Assembly (NCBI RefSeq): GCF_014673215.1
Contig: NZ_JACWMS010000002.1
Location: 930,001-994,000, forward strand
Origin: Gordonia hankookensis
GTDB lineage: Bacteria; Actinomycetota; Actinomycetes; Mycobacteriales; Mycobacteriaceae
DNA length: 64,000 nucleotides
Reading direction: 5' to 3'
Program-made: the position numbers and the translations under genes
Notes under the pieces: model-generated
Databases searched by the model: none
Told to the model about the DNA's origin: nothing
The model's input: the letters and a program-made list of their open reading frames with translations, nothing else
In this document: in pieces, positions 18,278 to 26,389 of the stretch
How positions within the stretch are numbered: position 1 is the stretch's first letter
Layout: each line of letters opens with the position of its first letter

Positions 18278-19342
18278 GTGACCCTGCGCATCCGTCCAGA
18301 CCTCGACGATCTGCCCGTCTACGTGCCCGGCAAGACCTTTCCCGGTGCCGTGAAGCTGGCGAGCAACGAGGTCACCGAGGGACCGCTGCCCAGCGTCCTC
18401 GACGCGATCGTCGCGGCTGCCGGAACCGCGAACCGTTATCCCGACAACGGCATGGTCGAGCTGACCGCCAACCTGGCGAAGAACCTCGGGGTGACCGAAG
18501 ACCAGGTGCAGGTGGGCTGCGGCTCGGTGATCCTCTGCCAGAACCTGATCACCATCACCAGCGGGCCCGGCGACGAGGTGTTGTTCGGGTGGCGGTCCTT
18601 CGAGACGTATCCGCTCGCGACACGGGTGACGGGCGCGACCCCGGTCCAGGTGCCGCTGACCGACGAGCTCACCTACGACCTCCCGGCGATGGCGGCGGCG
18701 ATCACCGACCGCACCCGACTGATCTTCGTCTGCAACCCGAACAATCCGACCGGCACCGTCGTCGAGGCGGCCGCGTTGCGGGAGTTCCTGCGCGCGGTCC
18801 CCTCCGACATCATCGTCGCGCTCGACGAGGCGTATTTCGAGTACCTACGACTCGGCCCCACACAGGCCTACGACGCGGTGGAGCTCTCCCGCGAGTTCCG
18901 CAACCTGGTGGTGTTACGCACGTTCTCCAAGGCCTACGGGCTGGCCGGTTTACGAGTCGGATACGCGATCGGCGATTCCGAGGTGATCACCGCACTCGGC
19001 AAGGTGCACGTCCCGTTCTCTGTGAACAGCGTCGCCCAGCACGCCGCGCTGGCGTGCCTCGAGGCCGGGGACGAGCTGCTGGCACGGACCGAGGCCGTGG
19101 TGGCCGAACGCACCCGGGTCACCGGGCGATTGCGTGACCTCGGCTATCGCGTGCCCGATTCGCAGGCCAATTTCGTCTGGCTCGAACTCGGCGACGCGAC
19201 GATGGATTTCGCCGGCGCCGCCGTCGACGCCGGAGTGGTGGTGCGACCGTTCGCCGAGGACGGCGTCCGGGTCACGGTCACCAATCCCGCCGAGGACGAC
19301 GTCTTCCTGCGCTTCGCGGAGCAGTGGAGCCGGCAGGCGTGA
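18278..19342 (+). CDS. pat: aromatic / histidinol-phosphate type aminotransferase
   Basis: 354-aa fold-type I PLP enzyme (HisC branch; Rv3772 HisC2/Pat position). PLP residues: N155 in CNPNNPTG, D183 in ALDEAYFEY, K218 in RTFSKAYGLAGLRVGY. By homology to Pat it transaminates phenylpyruvate and 4-hydroxyphenylpyruvate, the last step of Phe and Tyr synthesis, consistent with tyrA nearby. A dedicated hisC would be expected elsewhere with the his operon. GTG start; TACATT six bases upstream and no ribosome site suggest a leaderless mRNA. Strict substrate preference cannot be told from sequence. Confidence 0.9.
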   Translation: MTLRIRPDLDDLPVYVPGKTFPGAVKLASNEVTEGPLPSVLDAIVAAAGTANRYPDNGMVELTANLAKNLGVTEDQVQVGCGSVILCQNLITITSGPGDEVLFGWRSFETYPLATRVTGATPVQVPLTDELTYDLPAMAAAITDRTRLIFVCNPNNPTGTVVEAAALREFLRAVPSDIIVALDEAYFEYLRLGPTQAYDAVELSREFRNLVVLRTFSKAYGLAGLRVGYAIGDSEVITALGKVHVPFSVNSVAQHAALACLEAGDELLARTEAVVAERTRVTGRLRDLGYRVPDSQANFVWLELGDATMDFAGAAVDAGVVVRPFAEDGVRVTVTNPAEDDVFLRFAEQWSRQA

Positions 19343-19367
19343 CCGGCAGGCAGATGTTCTCGGTCGG

Positions 19368-20351
19368 CTAGAGGCCCTGCGAGATGGTCGGCCAGGCCAC
19401 CGGCAGATCCCGCTCCCAGTAGACCCAGTTGTGGGTACCGATCACGCGGAATCCGTCAGTGAACGGGACGTTGTTCGCGCGCAGGGTCGCGGCGAACTCG
19501 AGCGAGCAACGCCACGCACCGAGTTCCAGCGCCGAGCCTGCCGCGGTGACCGCCGAACGTGGGCCGTCCTTCGGGTCATAGGGTGCGGTGAGGTCCAGCG
19601 GACCGACCGCCCCCGAGCCCGCGGAGATGAAGATGTTCTTGCCGCGCAGCTTGTCGAGGTGCCTGCTGGGGTCGTGCGCGTCCCAGTTGGCGGAGCCGAA
19701 CGGACCCCACATGTTGGTGGCGTCGCCGCCGGACTTCGCGACGGTGGTGCGCACATAGCTCTCGTTGACCGGGCCGGACACCGGCGGGCATCCGCTCAGC
19801 GACGCGATTCCCGAGTAGAGACTCGGGTGCCGGAACGCCAGCGTGAAGGCCGACTGGCCACCCATCGAGAGCCCGATGACGGCGTTGCGGCCGGTGCCGT
19901 CGAATTTGGCGTCGATCAGCGGCGGCAGCTCCTTGGCGAGAAAGGTCTCCCACTGGGGCTTGCCGATCTTGGCGTCGCGATGCACCCAATTGGTGTAGAA
20001 ACTGCCGGCACCGCCGGTGGGCAGCACAACGTTGACGTTCTTGTCGGCGAAGAACTTGCCCGCCCGGCCCTTGGTGATCCAGTCGCTGACGTCCTTACCG
20101 GCGTCTGCCCCGTCGAGCAGGTAGACGGTGGAGCGCGGGCCGCTGCTGTAGCGAGGGGTCAGCACCGACACCTTGACCTTGCCGCCCATGGCCGGGGATT
20201 TCACCCAGATGTCGGTGCGCTCCGGGCTCAGCTTCGACGATTTCGAGATCTGCGCTGCCTTGAGGTCGTCGGCGTGCGCCACCCCCGAAGTGCCGACCAC
20301 AGCGACCATCAGTGAGGCGACCACAGCCGCCCAACGGCTCGACTTCCGCAT
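19368..20351 (-). CDS. secreted mycolyltransferase, antigen 85 type
   Basis: 327-aa exported alpha/beta hydrolase that moves mycolic acids between trehalose mycolates and to arabinogalactan. Signal peptide: residues 1-28 (RKSSR, hydrophobic core, AHA-DD cleavage region). Catalytic triad by family pattern: S162 in GLSMGGQ, a Glu near 285 (CSLEF), H307 in GTHNWVYWE. WVHRDAKIGKPQWETFLAKELPPLID is the Ag85-type region ahead of the nucleophile. ATG at 20351 is three bases after GAGGGAG; the adjoining ATG at 20354 is equally plausible. No C-terminal cell-wall repeat domain, so this is a single-domain mycolyltransferase. It faces pat tail to tail. Confidence 0.92.
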   Translation of the reverse strand: MRKSSRWAAVVASLMVAVVGTSGVAHADDLKAAQISKSSKLSPERTDIWVKSPAMGGKVKVSVLTPRYSSGPRSTVYLLDGADAGKDVSDWITKGRAGKFFADKNVNVVLPTGGAGSFYTNWVHRDAKIGKPQWETFLAKELPPLIDAKFDGTGRNAVIGLSMGGQSAFTLAFRHPSLYSGIASLSGCPPVSGPVNESYVRTTVAKSGGDATNMWGPFGSANWDAHDPSRHLDKLRGKNIFISAGSGAVGPLDLTAPYDPKDGPRSAVTAAGSALELGAWRCSLEFAATLRANNVPFTDGFRVIGTHNWVYWERDLPVAWPTISQGL

Positions 20352-20556
20352 CATCTCCCTCACTGCACACACCACGGCTGCACCCACCCGCCGACATCAT
20401 CGTCTCGGGCAACGCAGACTTCGATAGTGCGGTTTCCCCCTGGCACCGCAGCCTCCTCCTGACAGAGTACTGATGAGTAACCGTCTCGCGTAACCCCAAG
20501 ACGAGGTTCGGTGCGGATATGACCACTGTTCGACGACTTCCCGAAAGGCGGATGCG

Positions 20557-21171
20557 ATGACTCCGGCCCCCGACGACCCCGACGGCACCGCAGCCGAGAC
20601 CGGTGCAGGACTCGGCCCGGGCGGCTTCGCATTCGTCGCGGAGGTGGGCGTTCGCTGGTCGGACATGGACGCGTTCGGTCACATCAACCACGCCCGCATG
20701 GTGACCCTCATGGAGGAGGCGCGCATCGAATGGCTGCTGTCGGCCGGCGCCGGGAGCGACGCGAGCGGGCCGAACGGTGCCGGCGCCGGGAGCGACGCGA
20801 GCGGGCCGAACGGTGCCGGCGCCGGGAGCGAAGCGAGCGGGCCGAACGGGCCGAGCGCCGGGAGCGAAGCGAGCGGGCCGAGCGACAGCTACGCCGCACT
20901 GATCATGAGCGCGATGATCGTGCACGTCGAGATCCGCTATCAGCGTCAGCTGCGCCACGAGGACTCGCCGCTACGGGTCGGCATGTGGATCAAGGGGTCG
21001 CGGTCGGTCGACTTCACGATCGGCTACGAGATCCGCGCGTCCGGCGACGAGCCGTCGGCGAAGGCAGCCTGCGTGGCAAGTACGCAGATGGCTGTCGTCG
21101 ACATCGAGGCGCACACCCTGCGGCGTCTCACACCGATGGAGAAGCAGTACCTGCGGTCCTGGTCGCGGTGA
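20557..21171 (+). CDS. acyl-CoA thioesterase (hotdog fold) with tandem-repeat insert
   Basis: 204-aa 4HBT-type single hotdog protein. The front half VGVRWSDMDAFGHINHARMVTLMEEARIEWLL carries the catalytic-type Asp and the HINHA helix. The back half resumes at DSYAALIMSAMIVHVEIRYQRQLRHED and ends normally. Between them, residues 63-110 are four 12-residue units (AGAGSDASGPNG three times including a Glu variant, then a variant ending PSD) from a 36-base DNA repeat. Without it the protein would be about 156 aa, the usual size. The insert lies in the loop after the central helix, so fold and activity probably survive. Substrate unknown; acyl-CoA is the family norm. Confidence 0.88.
   Translation: MTPAPDDPDGTAAETGAGLGPGGFAFVAEVGVRWSDMDAFGHINHARMVTLMEEARIEWLLSAGAGSDASGPNGAGAGSDASGPNGAGAGSEASGPNGPSAGSEASGPSDSYAALIMSAMIVHVEIRYQRQLRHEDSPLRVGMWIKGSRSVDFTIGYEIRASGDEPSAKAACVASTQMAVVDIEAHTLRRLTPMEKQYLRSWSR
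20743..20886 (+). repeat. 36-bp tandem repeat, four copies, inside thioesterase gene
   Basis: Four adjoining 36-base units, 144 bases in all. The first two are identical, the third differs at a few bases and the fourth is more divergent. The core (GGCGCCGGGAGCG, one variable base, then a segment ending GCGAGCGGGCC) is the one found in nuoM and nuoN. Confidence 0.92.
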
Positions 21172-21198
21172 CGCCGCGGTACCGCACGCGGACCGGCC

Positions 21199-22440
21199 TC
21201 AGGACGGCTCGTAGCGGGCCGGGAGCTCCCGCGGTACCGCCGGGGATATCCGGGCGATGTTGCCCTGCAACACATCCCGATAGATCCGGAGTTGCTCTTC
21301 GCCGCTGCGGACCTGTTCGGTGAGTCGCTTGGCGTTGTCGACCGAGATCTCCCGGTCACCCGAGCGCGCGATGAGATCGTCGATCCGGTCGTCGATCGTG
21401 CTGGCGCGGTCGTACTCGGCGAGCACCCGCAGTTCGACGGCGGCCGATTCCACGACGGCAGCCACCTCGCCGAGCGCCTGTACCCGGTCGATCAGTTCGG
21501 TCCACACGGGACGCAACGCAGTCTCCCGGCGGTCGATGTGCTCGGCGAAGGTCCGATCGAACCCGCCATTGCGCTTGGCGCGATCGAGGTCGATCCGCAC
21601 GGCGCGCAACGCGATCACGTCGGCGGCGATCTCCGCCAGCTCGGCATGGAGATTCACCTGCGTGCGTTGGATCTCGAAATGGTCGGACAGCCAGGCGGGA
21701 TTTCGCACGATCCGGTCGTAGAAATGCCCCGCGACGAACAACAGGGTCTCGTAGCCGTCGACAAAGGTCACCGAACCCGGGGTGCCCAGCGGCGCCGTCG
21801 AGGCGCCCTCCGGCTCGGGCACCAGGATCTGGTTGGCCCACTCGCCGGCCTGCGGATAGCCCGTCTTCGCCGCGACCTGGCCCACGACGCCTGCGAGGCG
21901 ATCCATGGCCGCCGTACCGGCCCGCCGCATGTAGCCCGAGGTATTCGCGTCGGGGGTCGGGGTGCACATCAGCCCCGCGAAGAGCCGTTCGCGCTCCTCG
22001 ATCTCGAGATACACGTTCTCGCGACGCTCGCGGCGGATGGCCCGGGTCCCGCCGGCGAACACGCCCTTTGCGGTCACGATCAGTTTCCGGGCGTCGTCGC
22101 GCCTGCGATGCAGACCGTTCACCCGATTGCGCATCACCGCTGCCACCACGCCGGGCATCATCGGATTCGCCAGCTGATGCTCGCTCTGCGCGATCGCTCG
22201 CCCCAACCGCCGGAGGTCGCCGAACCCACTGTGGAGCACCGGCACCGGCAGGCCCGTGGAGATACGGCGCACCAGGATGGCCCGGCCGGATGGTGTCAGG
22301 AAACCGGAGGCGACGAGAATTGCTGCGGTGTCGGACAGTTCGGGACGATCACCGGGCAGGCGCGACTGGTCGCACCACGACCGGATCTCGTCACTCGTCG
22401 TGCCCGTGGTCGGGAGACCACGACGCCGGTTGTCGACCAT
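21199..22440 (-). CDS. uncharacterised helical protein
   Basis: 413 aa, not recognised. No signal peptide, no membrane helix and no motif I can name. The N-terminal third is mixed (SDTAAILVASGFLTPSGRAILVRRISTGLPVPVLHSGFGDLRRLGRAIAQ). The middle contains GYMRRAGTAAMDRLAGVVGQVAAKTGYPQAGEWANQILVPEPEGA and a hydrophobic GYETLLFVAGHFYDRIV. The last 170 residues are charged and probably coiled-coil (EIAADVIALRAVRIDLDRAKR ... DNAKRLTEQVRSGEEQLRIYRDVLQGNIARI). It is convergent with the thioesterase and separated by 54 bases from the acyltransferase on the same strand. A structural or regulatory role is a guess only. Confidence 0.75.
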   Translation of the reverse strand: MVDNRRRGLPTTGTTSDEIRSWCDQSRLPGDRPELSDTAAILVASGFLTPSGRAILVRRISTGLPVPVLHSGFGDLRRLGRAIAQSEHQLANPMMPGVVAAVMRNRVNGLHRRRDDARKLIVTAKGVFAGGTRAIRRERRENVYLEIEERERLFAGLMCTPTPDANTSGYMRRAGTAAMDRLAGVVGQVAAKTGYPQAGEWANQILVPEPEGASTAPLGTPGSVTFVDGYETLLFVAGHFYDRIVRNPAWLSDHFEIQRTQVNLHAELAEIAADVIALRAVRIDLDRAKRNGGFDRTFAEHIDRRETALRPVWTELIDRVQALGEVAAVVESAAVELRVLAEYDRASTIDDRIDDLIARSGDREISVDNAKRLTEQVRSGEEQLRIYRDVLQGNIARISPAVPRELPARYEPS

Positions 22441-22494
22441 ACGAATGTCCCTCTGTCTCCCCGTCCGCTCACCGTCCGGACGTCACCGTCGATG

Positions 22495-23613
22495 CTACCC
22501 GCGGCTGTGGGACAGCCCGGGCGTGCGAGCACGCCACAACGGTGCGGTGAGACGGTGCAGCAACCAGGCGACCGGAATGCTGACCGCGGTCGTGGCGAGG
22601 AACGCGATCGGCATCGACCCGCTGAACACACCGAAGCCGAGCACGTCCATGACGATCTCCAGCACCACGACATGCACGAGGAAGAACTCGTAGGAGATCT
22701 CGCCCAGCCACACCATCGGACGGCTCCCGCATAGCCGGGCCCACCAGTCCGACTGGTCGCGGACGGTCAGCGGACCGATCAGGCCGACGGCGATCACCAG
22801 GTAGAGCACGTGCTTGACGACCGTCGCCGACGCGGTGGTCGGGGTGATGGTCGGTTCACCGGCGATCGAGGTCGCCGACAGCACCAACGCTCCCACCGCG
22901 ATGGCCACCGACACCGTCGCGTCCCAGCGCCGGATCAGGTGCGCGCACACCGCGAGCAGCATCCCCGCGACGAACCAGCCGAAGAACGCCGGTGCCCACA
23001 GCCGCGCCGTCACATCGATCCCGGCGCTGCCGGCGACCACCACCGACCAGATCGGCGACACCAGCAGCAGCGCCAGCAAGCCGACGATCAGCAGATCGGG
23101 ACGCCATCGTCGACGACAGACCACCGACACGAGGAGCCACGCGATGGGCGGCAGCACCAGGTAGAAGACCACCTCCGCGGCCAGACTCCACATCTGCGTG
23201 AGACCGGAGTGCAGGTGGCCGAACCCATAGACCTGGGTGAGCGTCATGTTGCGCAGGAAGCCGGACCAACCGGTGCCGGTCGGCGACGCATCGGCCGGTT
23301 CGTAGACGAGATAGATGGCATACACCGCCACCACGGTGATCCAGTAGGCAGGCAGGATGCGTCGCGCCCGATGCCAGAAGTACCGCCCGGCCGACGGTGC
23401 GCCACGCCCCTCGGCGAGCGCGGTCACCCACGGCGAGAACAGCAGGTATCCGGACAACACGAAGAAGATGGCGACGCCGACCTCGAAGCGGGACGTGAGT
23501 CTGCCGAGGAAGTCATCGGTGTAGTGGCCCGTCCAGAAAGCCGCGTGGGTGAGACAGACCGACAACGCCGCCACAGTCCGGATTCCGGTGAGAGATGGGA
23601 TCCGCGCGGCCAT
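22495..23613 (-). CDS. membrane acyltransferase, OafA/acyltransferase-3 family
   Basis: 372-aa integral membrane protein with about ten helices. It starts with the family signature SLTGIRTVAALSVCLTHAAFW (the R-x10-H catalytic pair) and continues with FEVGVAIFFVLSGYLLFSPW, then YFWHRARRILPAYW and QMWSLAAEVVFYLVLP near residue 155. Members O-acetylate or acylate cell-surface sugars and lipids using acyl-CoA across the membrane. The acceptor here is unknown; in a mycolate-bearing wall, glycolipids or arabinan are candidates. ATG at 23613 opens directly on the signature. Divergent from the corA-like gene with 42 bases between. Confidence 0.9.
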   Translation of the reverse strand: MAARIPSLTGIRTVAALSVCLTHAAFWTGHYTDDFLGRLTSRFEVGVAIFFVLSGYLLFSPWVTALAEGRGAPSAGRYFWHRARRILPAYWITVVAVYAIYLVYEPADASPTGTGWSGFLRNMTLTQVYGFGHLHSGLTQMWSLAAEVVFYLVLPPIAWLLVSVVCRRRWRPDLLIVGLLALLLVSPIWSVVVAGSAGIDVTARLWAPAFFGWFVAGMLLAVCAHLIRRWDATVSVAIAVGALVLSATSIAGEPTITPTTASATVVKHVLYLVIAVGLIGPLTVRDQSDWWARLCGSRPMVWLGEISYEFFLVHVVVLEIVMDVLGFGVFSGSMPIAFLATTAVSIPVAWLLHRLTAPLWRARTPGLSHSRG

Positions 23614-23655
23614 GCTGCGATCCTGCCATCCGGCCCCGGTGGCAGAATGCGGGCC

Positions 23656-24678
23656 ATGTCGGAACGAATCCGCGGGCAGATCTGGCGCGACGGCGAAAAG
23701 GTCGACGGATTCGAGCTGAGCAAGGTCTCCGACTGTCTCGAAGATTCCGATCTGCTCATCTGGGCCGACCTGGAATGCCCCACCAGCGAGACGATGGCGG
23801 CCCTGGCCGACGAACTCGACCTCGACCCCTTCGCGATCGAGGACACCACCGCCACCGCGGAACGGGTCAAGACCGTCGCGTACGCCCACCACACCTTCCT
23901 GATGGTCTACGCCGTCGTACTGAAGGGCGCGGACACCGACCAGCGGCCCGAAGCCCAGAAGTCGCCTGCCGAACAGGCCAAAGCATTTGATCTGCATCGG
24001 ATCTCGGTGTTCGTCAAAGGTAATGCACTGATCACCGTTCGACGGACTGCCGATTTCGACATCGACACGGTGGTGCAGCGGTGGGACGACATCGGTGGCG
24101 AGCAGTACGGGATCGGGGCGTTGCTGCACGGACTCCTCGACGTCGTCGTCGACGGTCATTTCGATGCGGTCCAGCAACTCGACGACGCGATGGAAGACCT
24201 CGAGGGGCTGCTCTTCGACGAGCGGGTCGCGGGCCGCGCACTCCAGCGCCAGACCTACGATCTCCGCAAGGATCTGGTGCTGCTACGGCGAGTGGTCCTG
24301 CCGATGCGGGAGGTCATCGGAGGTATCCAGCGCAGGCGATTCGAGAACAAGGCTCCGCCCGAGCTCGATCCACACTTCTCCGACCTCTACGATCACGCGC
24401 TGCGCGCGGCGGAGTGGACGGAGTCGTTGCGCGACATGGTCACCACGATCTTCGAGACCAACCTGTCACTCGCGGACGCACGCCTCAACTCGGTGATGAA
24501 GAAGCTGACCGCGTGGGCCGCGATCATCGCCGTACCGACGGCGATCACCGGGTTTTATGGCCAGAACGTGCCGTACCCGGGCTACGACCACACCATCGGA
24601 TTCGTCACCAGTTCCGTGCTGATCGTGGCGATCGTGGTGGGTCTCTACGTCAGCTTTCGCCGGCGCGACTATCTCTGA
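23656..24678 (+). CDS. corA: CorA-family metal ion channel (GQN variant)
   Basis: 340-aa two-TM channel subunit. It has a large cytosolic alpha/beta N-domain and a long stalk helix (QQLDDAMEDLEGLLFDE ... RQTYDLRKDLVLLRRVVLPMREVI). Then come SVMKKLTAWAAIIAVPTAITGFYGQN (TM1) and a second TM ending in the basic RRRDYL tail. The pore-entrance triplet that is GMN in classical CorA reads GQN here (residues 302-304), followed by VPYPG. Non-GMN members can favour ions other than Mg2+ or differ in direction, so the Mg2+ label is provisional. ATG at 23656; an ATG three codons earlier is possible. Confidence 0.9.
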   Translation: MSERIRGQIWRDGEKVDGFELSKVSDCLEDSDLLIWADLECPTSETMAALADELDLDPFAIEDTTATAERVKTVAYAHHTFLMVYAVVLKGADTDQRPEAQKSPAEQAKAFDLHRISVFVKGNALITVRRTADFDIDTVVQRWDDIGGEQYGIGALLHGLLDVVVDGHFDAVQQLDDAMEDLEGLLFDERVAGRALQRQTYDLRKDLVLLRRVVLPMREVIGGIQRRRFENKAPPELDPHFSDLYDHALRAAEWTESLRDMVTTIFETNLSLADARLNSVMKKLTAWAAIIAVPTAITGFYGQNVPYPGYDHTIGFVTSSVLIVAIVVGLYVSFRRRDYL

Positions 24679-24700
24679 CCCGCAACCACATCCGAGTGGA

Positions 24701-25375
24701 TCAGGCGGGACGCGGGATCGCCGACGCCATGCTCTGGCCGATCCACTCCGGCACGTCGCGCCGCACGTCCGCCTGAGCCAGAACCGTTATCCGGTCCTCG
24801 CGCAGGGCGGTTCGCCAGTCGATGTCGCCGCGCCACACCTCGGTGAGGGTGCGCAGATCGGTGACGACAGTGGCGTCGATGTCGTAGCCGGGATTGACGT
24901 CACAGACCTGGGCCTCGCCGTCGCTGACCACCAGCCACCACGAACCCTCCTTGCCGATGACATCGCGAAAGTCGAACTCCACCATCGTGCGCCGGCGTGG
25001 CCAGCGGTCGATGGGCACGGTGCGGTGGATGTCCCACATCAACAGATGCGGGTCCAGGTCGGCGTCGCCGAGCTCCCCGATCCAGCGCGTACCCCACGCA
25101 CTCAGTGCGGTCACCACCTCGGTGAGTTCTTCACCCTTGTCGGTCAATGTGTATACCGACCGACCACCGACCTCGGATCGTCGCACCACTCCCGCGCGTT
25201 CGAGCCCGCGCAGCCGCTTGGTGAGCAACGCAGGCGACATCTTGGGCACGCCCCGCCGGAGTTCGTTGAAATGCCTACTGCCCAAGAGGAGTTCACGAAC
25301 GACAAGGATCGTCCAGCGCTCGTCGAGCAGCTCCATCGCCTTGGCGACGGGACAGAATTGTCCATAGGAGGTCAT
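24701..25375 (-). CDS. HxlR-family transcriptional regulator
   Basis: 224 aa. The N-terminal winged helix (residues 1-110) shows the HxlR pattern: Cys near residue 8 (GQFCPVAKAMELLDERW), LVVRELLLGSRHFNELRRGVPKMSPALLTKRLRGLERAGVV and TLTDKGEELTEV. An extra ~100-residue C-terminal domain (WWLVVSDGEAQVCDVNPGYDIDATVVTDLRTLTEVWRGDI) resembles the SCP2/sterol-carrier-type module, which may bind a hydrophobic effector. Divergently placed from the methyltransferase at 25530, which it may control together with itself through the AGTAC boxes in between. ATG at 25375 with GGAGG-type upstream sequence. Confidence 0.88.
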   Translation of the reverse strand: MTSYGQFCPVAKAMELLDERWTILVVRELLLGSRHFNELRRGVPKMSPALLTKRLRGLERAGVVRRSEVGGRSVYTLTDKGEELTEVVTALSAWGTRWIGELGDADLDPHLLMWDIHRTVPIDRWPRRRTMVEFDFRDVIGKEGSWWLVVSDGEAQVCDVNPGYDIDATVVTDLRTLTEVWRGDIDWRTALREDRITVLAQADVRRDVPEWIGQSMASAIPRPA

Positions 25376-25429
25376 CGGGACCCCTTCCCTCGGTGCATCA
25401 AGTACACACCCGGACCGCGGCGATGACCA

Positions 25430-25444
25430 GTACAGATTCAGTAC
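25430..25444. promoter_or_regulatory. candidate HxlR operator
   Basis: GTACAGATTCAGTAC: two GTAC half-sites 11 bases apart centre to centre, with a third AGTAC at 25401-25405. It lies in the divergent region between the HxlR gene and the methyltransferase gene. Assigned by position and symmetry only. Confidence 0.4.
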
Positions 25445-25529
25445 CATCGCCGGTTCATTTCCTGGCCTGGATCGACAGGCGCCGCGGCGCGATGCTGACT
25501 GCGTCATTCATTCCGATCGAGGAGACACC

Positions 25530-26345
25530 ATGTCCATCGACAACATCACCACCGACCAGGCGCTGAAGGACAAGCACCGCGCACTCTGGGCGTCCGGCGA
25601 TTACCCGGCCGTCGCCGATGTGATCGCGGCCCTGGGCCCGCGCCTCACCGACGCGGTCGCGATCGGCCCCGACGATCGTGTGGTCGACATCGCCGCGGGC
25701 GCAGGCAACGTGGCCATCCCGGCCGCGCGGACCGGGGCACACGTGGTCGCGACCGACCTCACCCCGGACTTGCTGGTCATCGGCGAATCCCGCGAACCCG
25801 ATCTCGGAATCGTCTGGCGCACTGCCGATGCCGAGGATCTGCCGTTCGACGAGGGAACCTTCGACGTCGCCGTGTCGTGCGTCGGCGTGATGTTCGCGCC
25901 GCATCATCAGCGCTGCGCCGACGAACTGATCCGGGTCTGCCGGCCCGGGGGCCGGATCGGCCTGATCAACTGGACGCCGACCGGTTTCATCGGCCAGTTG
26001 TTCTCCGTCATGAAGCCCTACGCACCGCCACCACCTCCCGGCGCGAGCCCCGGCGTGCTGTGGGGCGACGCCGACCATGTCCGCGCCCTGTTCGGCAATC
26101 ACGTCCACGACGTCACCGCCACCACCGAATCACTCCCGATCAGTCGATTCGCCGACGGTGCCGCGTTCCGGGACTTCTTCAAGGCGACATACGGACCGAC
26201 CATCGCGACCTACAAGGCGATCGGCGACGATCCGACGCGGGCTGCGGAACTGGACGCGGCGATGGCGGCCTTGGCCGACGACCACATCGCCGACGGACAG
26301 ATGGAATGGGAGTACCTGCTGGTCACGGGCACCGTCACCGGCTGA
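25530..26345 (+). CDS. class I SAM-dependent methyltransferase
   Basis: 271 aa with Rossmann-type motifs: VVDIAAGAGNVAIPAA (motif I, about residues 50-65), VVATDLTPDLL (motif II), TADAEDLPFDEGTFDVAVSCVGVMFAPH (motif III/IV) and RVCRPGGRIGLINWTP. This is the UbiE/Methyltransf_11-type pattern used on small molecules. Substrate unknown. Divergent from the HxlR regulator, which suggests induction by a compound the pair deals with. ATG start at 25530 has GAGGAGA a few bases upstream. Confidence 0.9.
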   Translation: MSIDNITTDQALKDKHRALWASGDYPAVADVIAALGPRLTDAVAIGPDDRVVDIAAGAGNVAIPAARTGAHVVATDLTPDLLVIGESREPDLGIVWRTADAEDLPFDEGTFDVAVSCVGVMFAPHHQRCADELIRVCRPGGRIGLINWTPTGFIGQLFSVMKPYAPPPPPGASPGVLWGDADHVRALFGNHVHDVTATTESLPISRFADGAAFRDFFKATYGPTIATYKAIGDDPTRAAELDAAMAALADDHIADGQMEWEYLLVTGTVTG

Positions 26346-26389
26346 CGAACCGGATTGTGCTGAGGGACAACAATTCCCACAGTGCGGTT

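Noticed and set aside
20743..20886. Possible CRISPR array
   Set aside because: Units adjoin directly without unique spacers, are in frame within a gene and contain no palindromic repeat/spacer alternation.
20557..21171. Thioesterase as a pseudogene because of the insert
   Set aside because: The insert is an exact multiple of three, frame and both fold halves are intact, and the DNA units show no stops.
23641..24678. Mg2+-sensing leader or riboswitch before the corA-like gene
   Set aside because: Only 42 bases separate it from the divergent acyltransferase start; there is no room for a structured leader.
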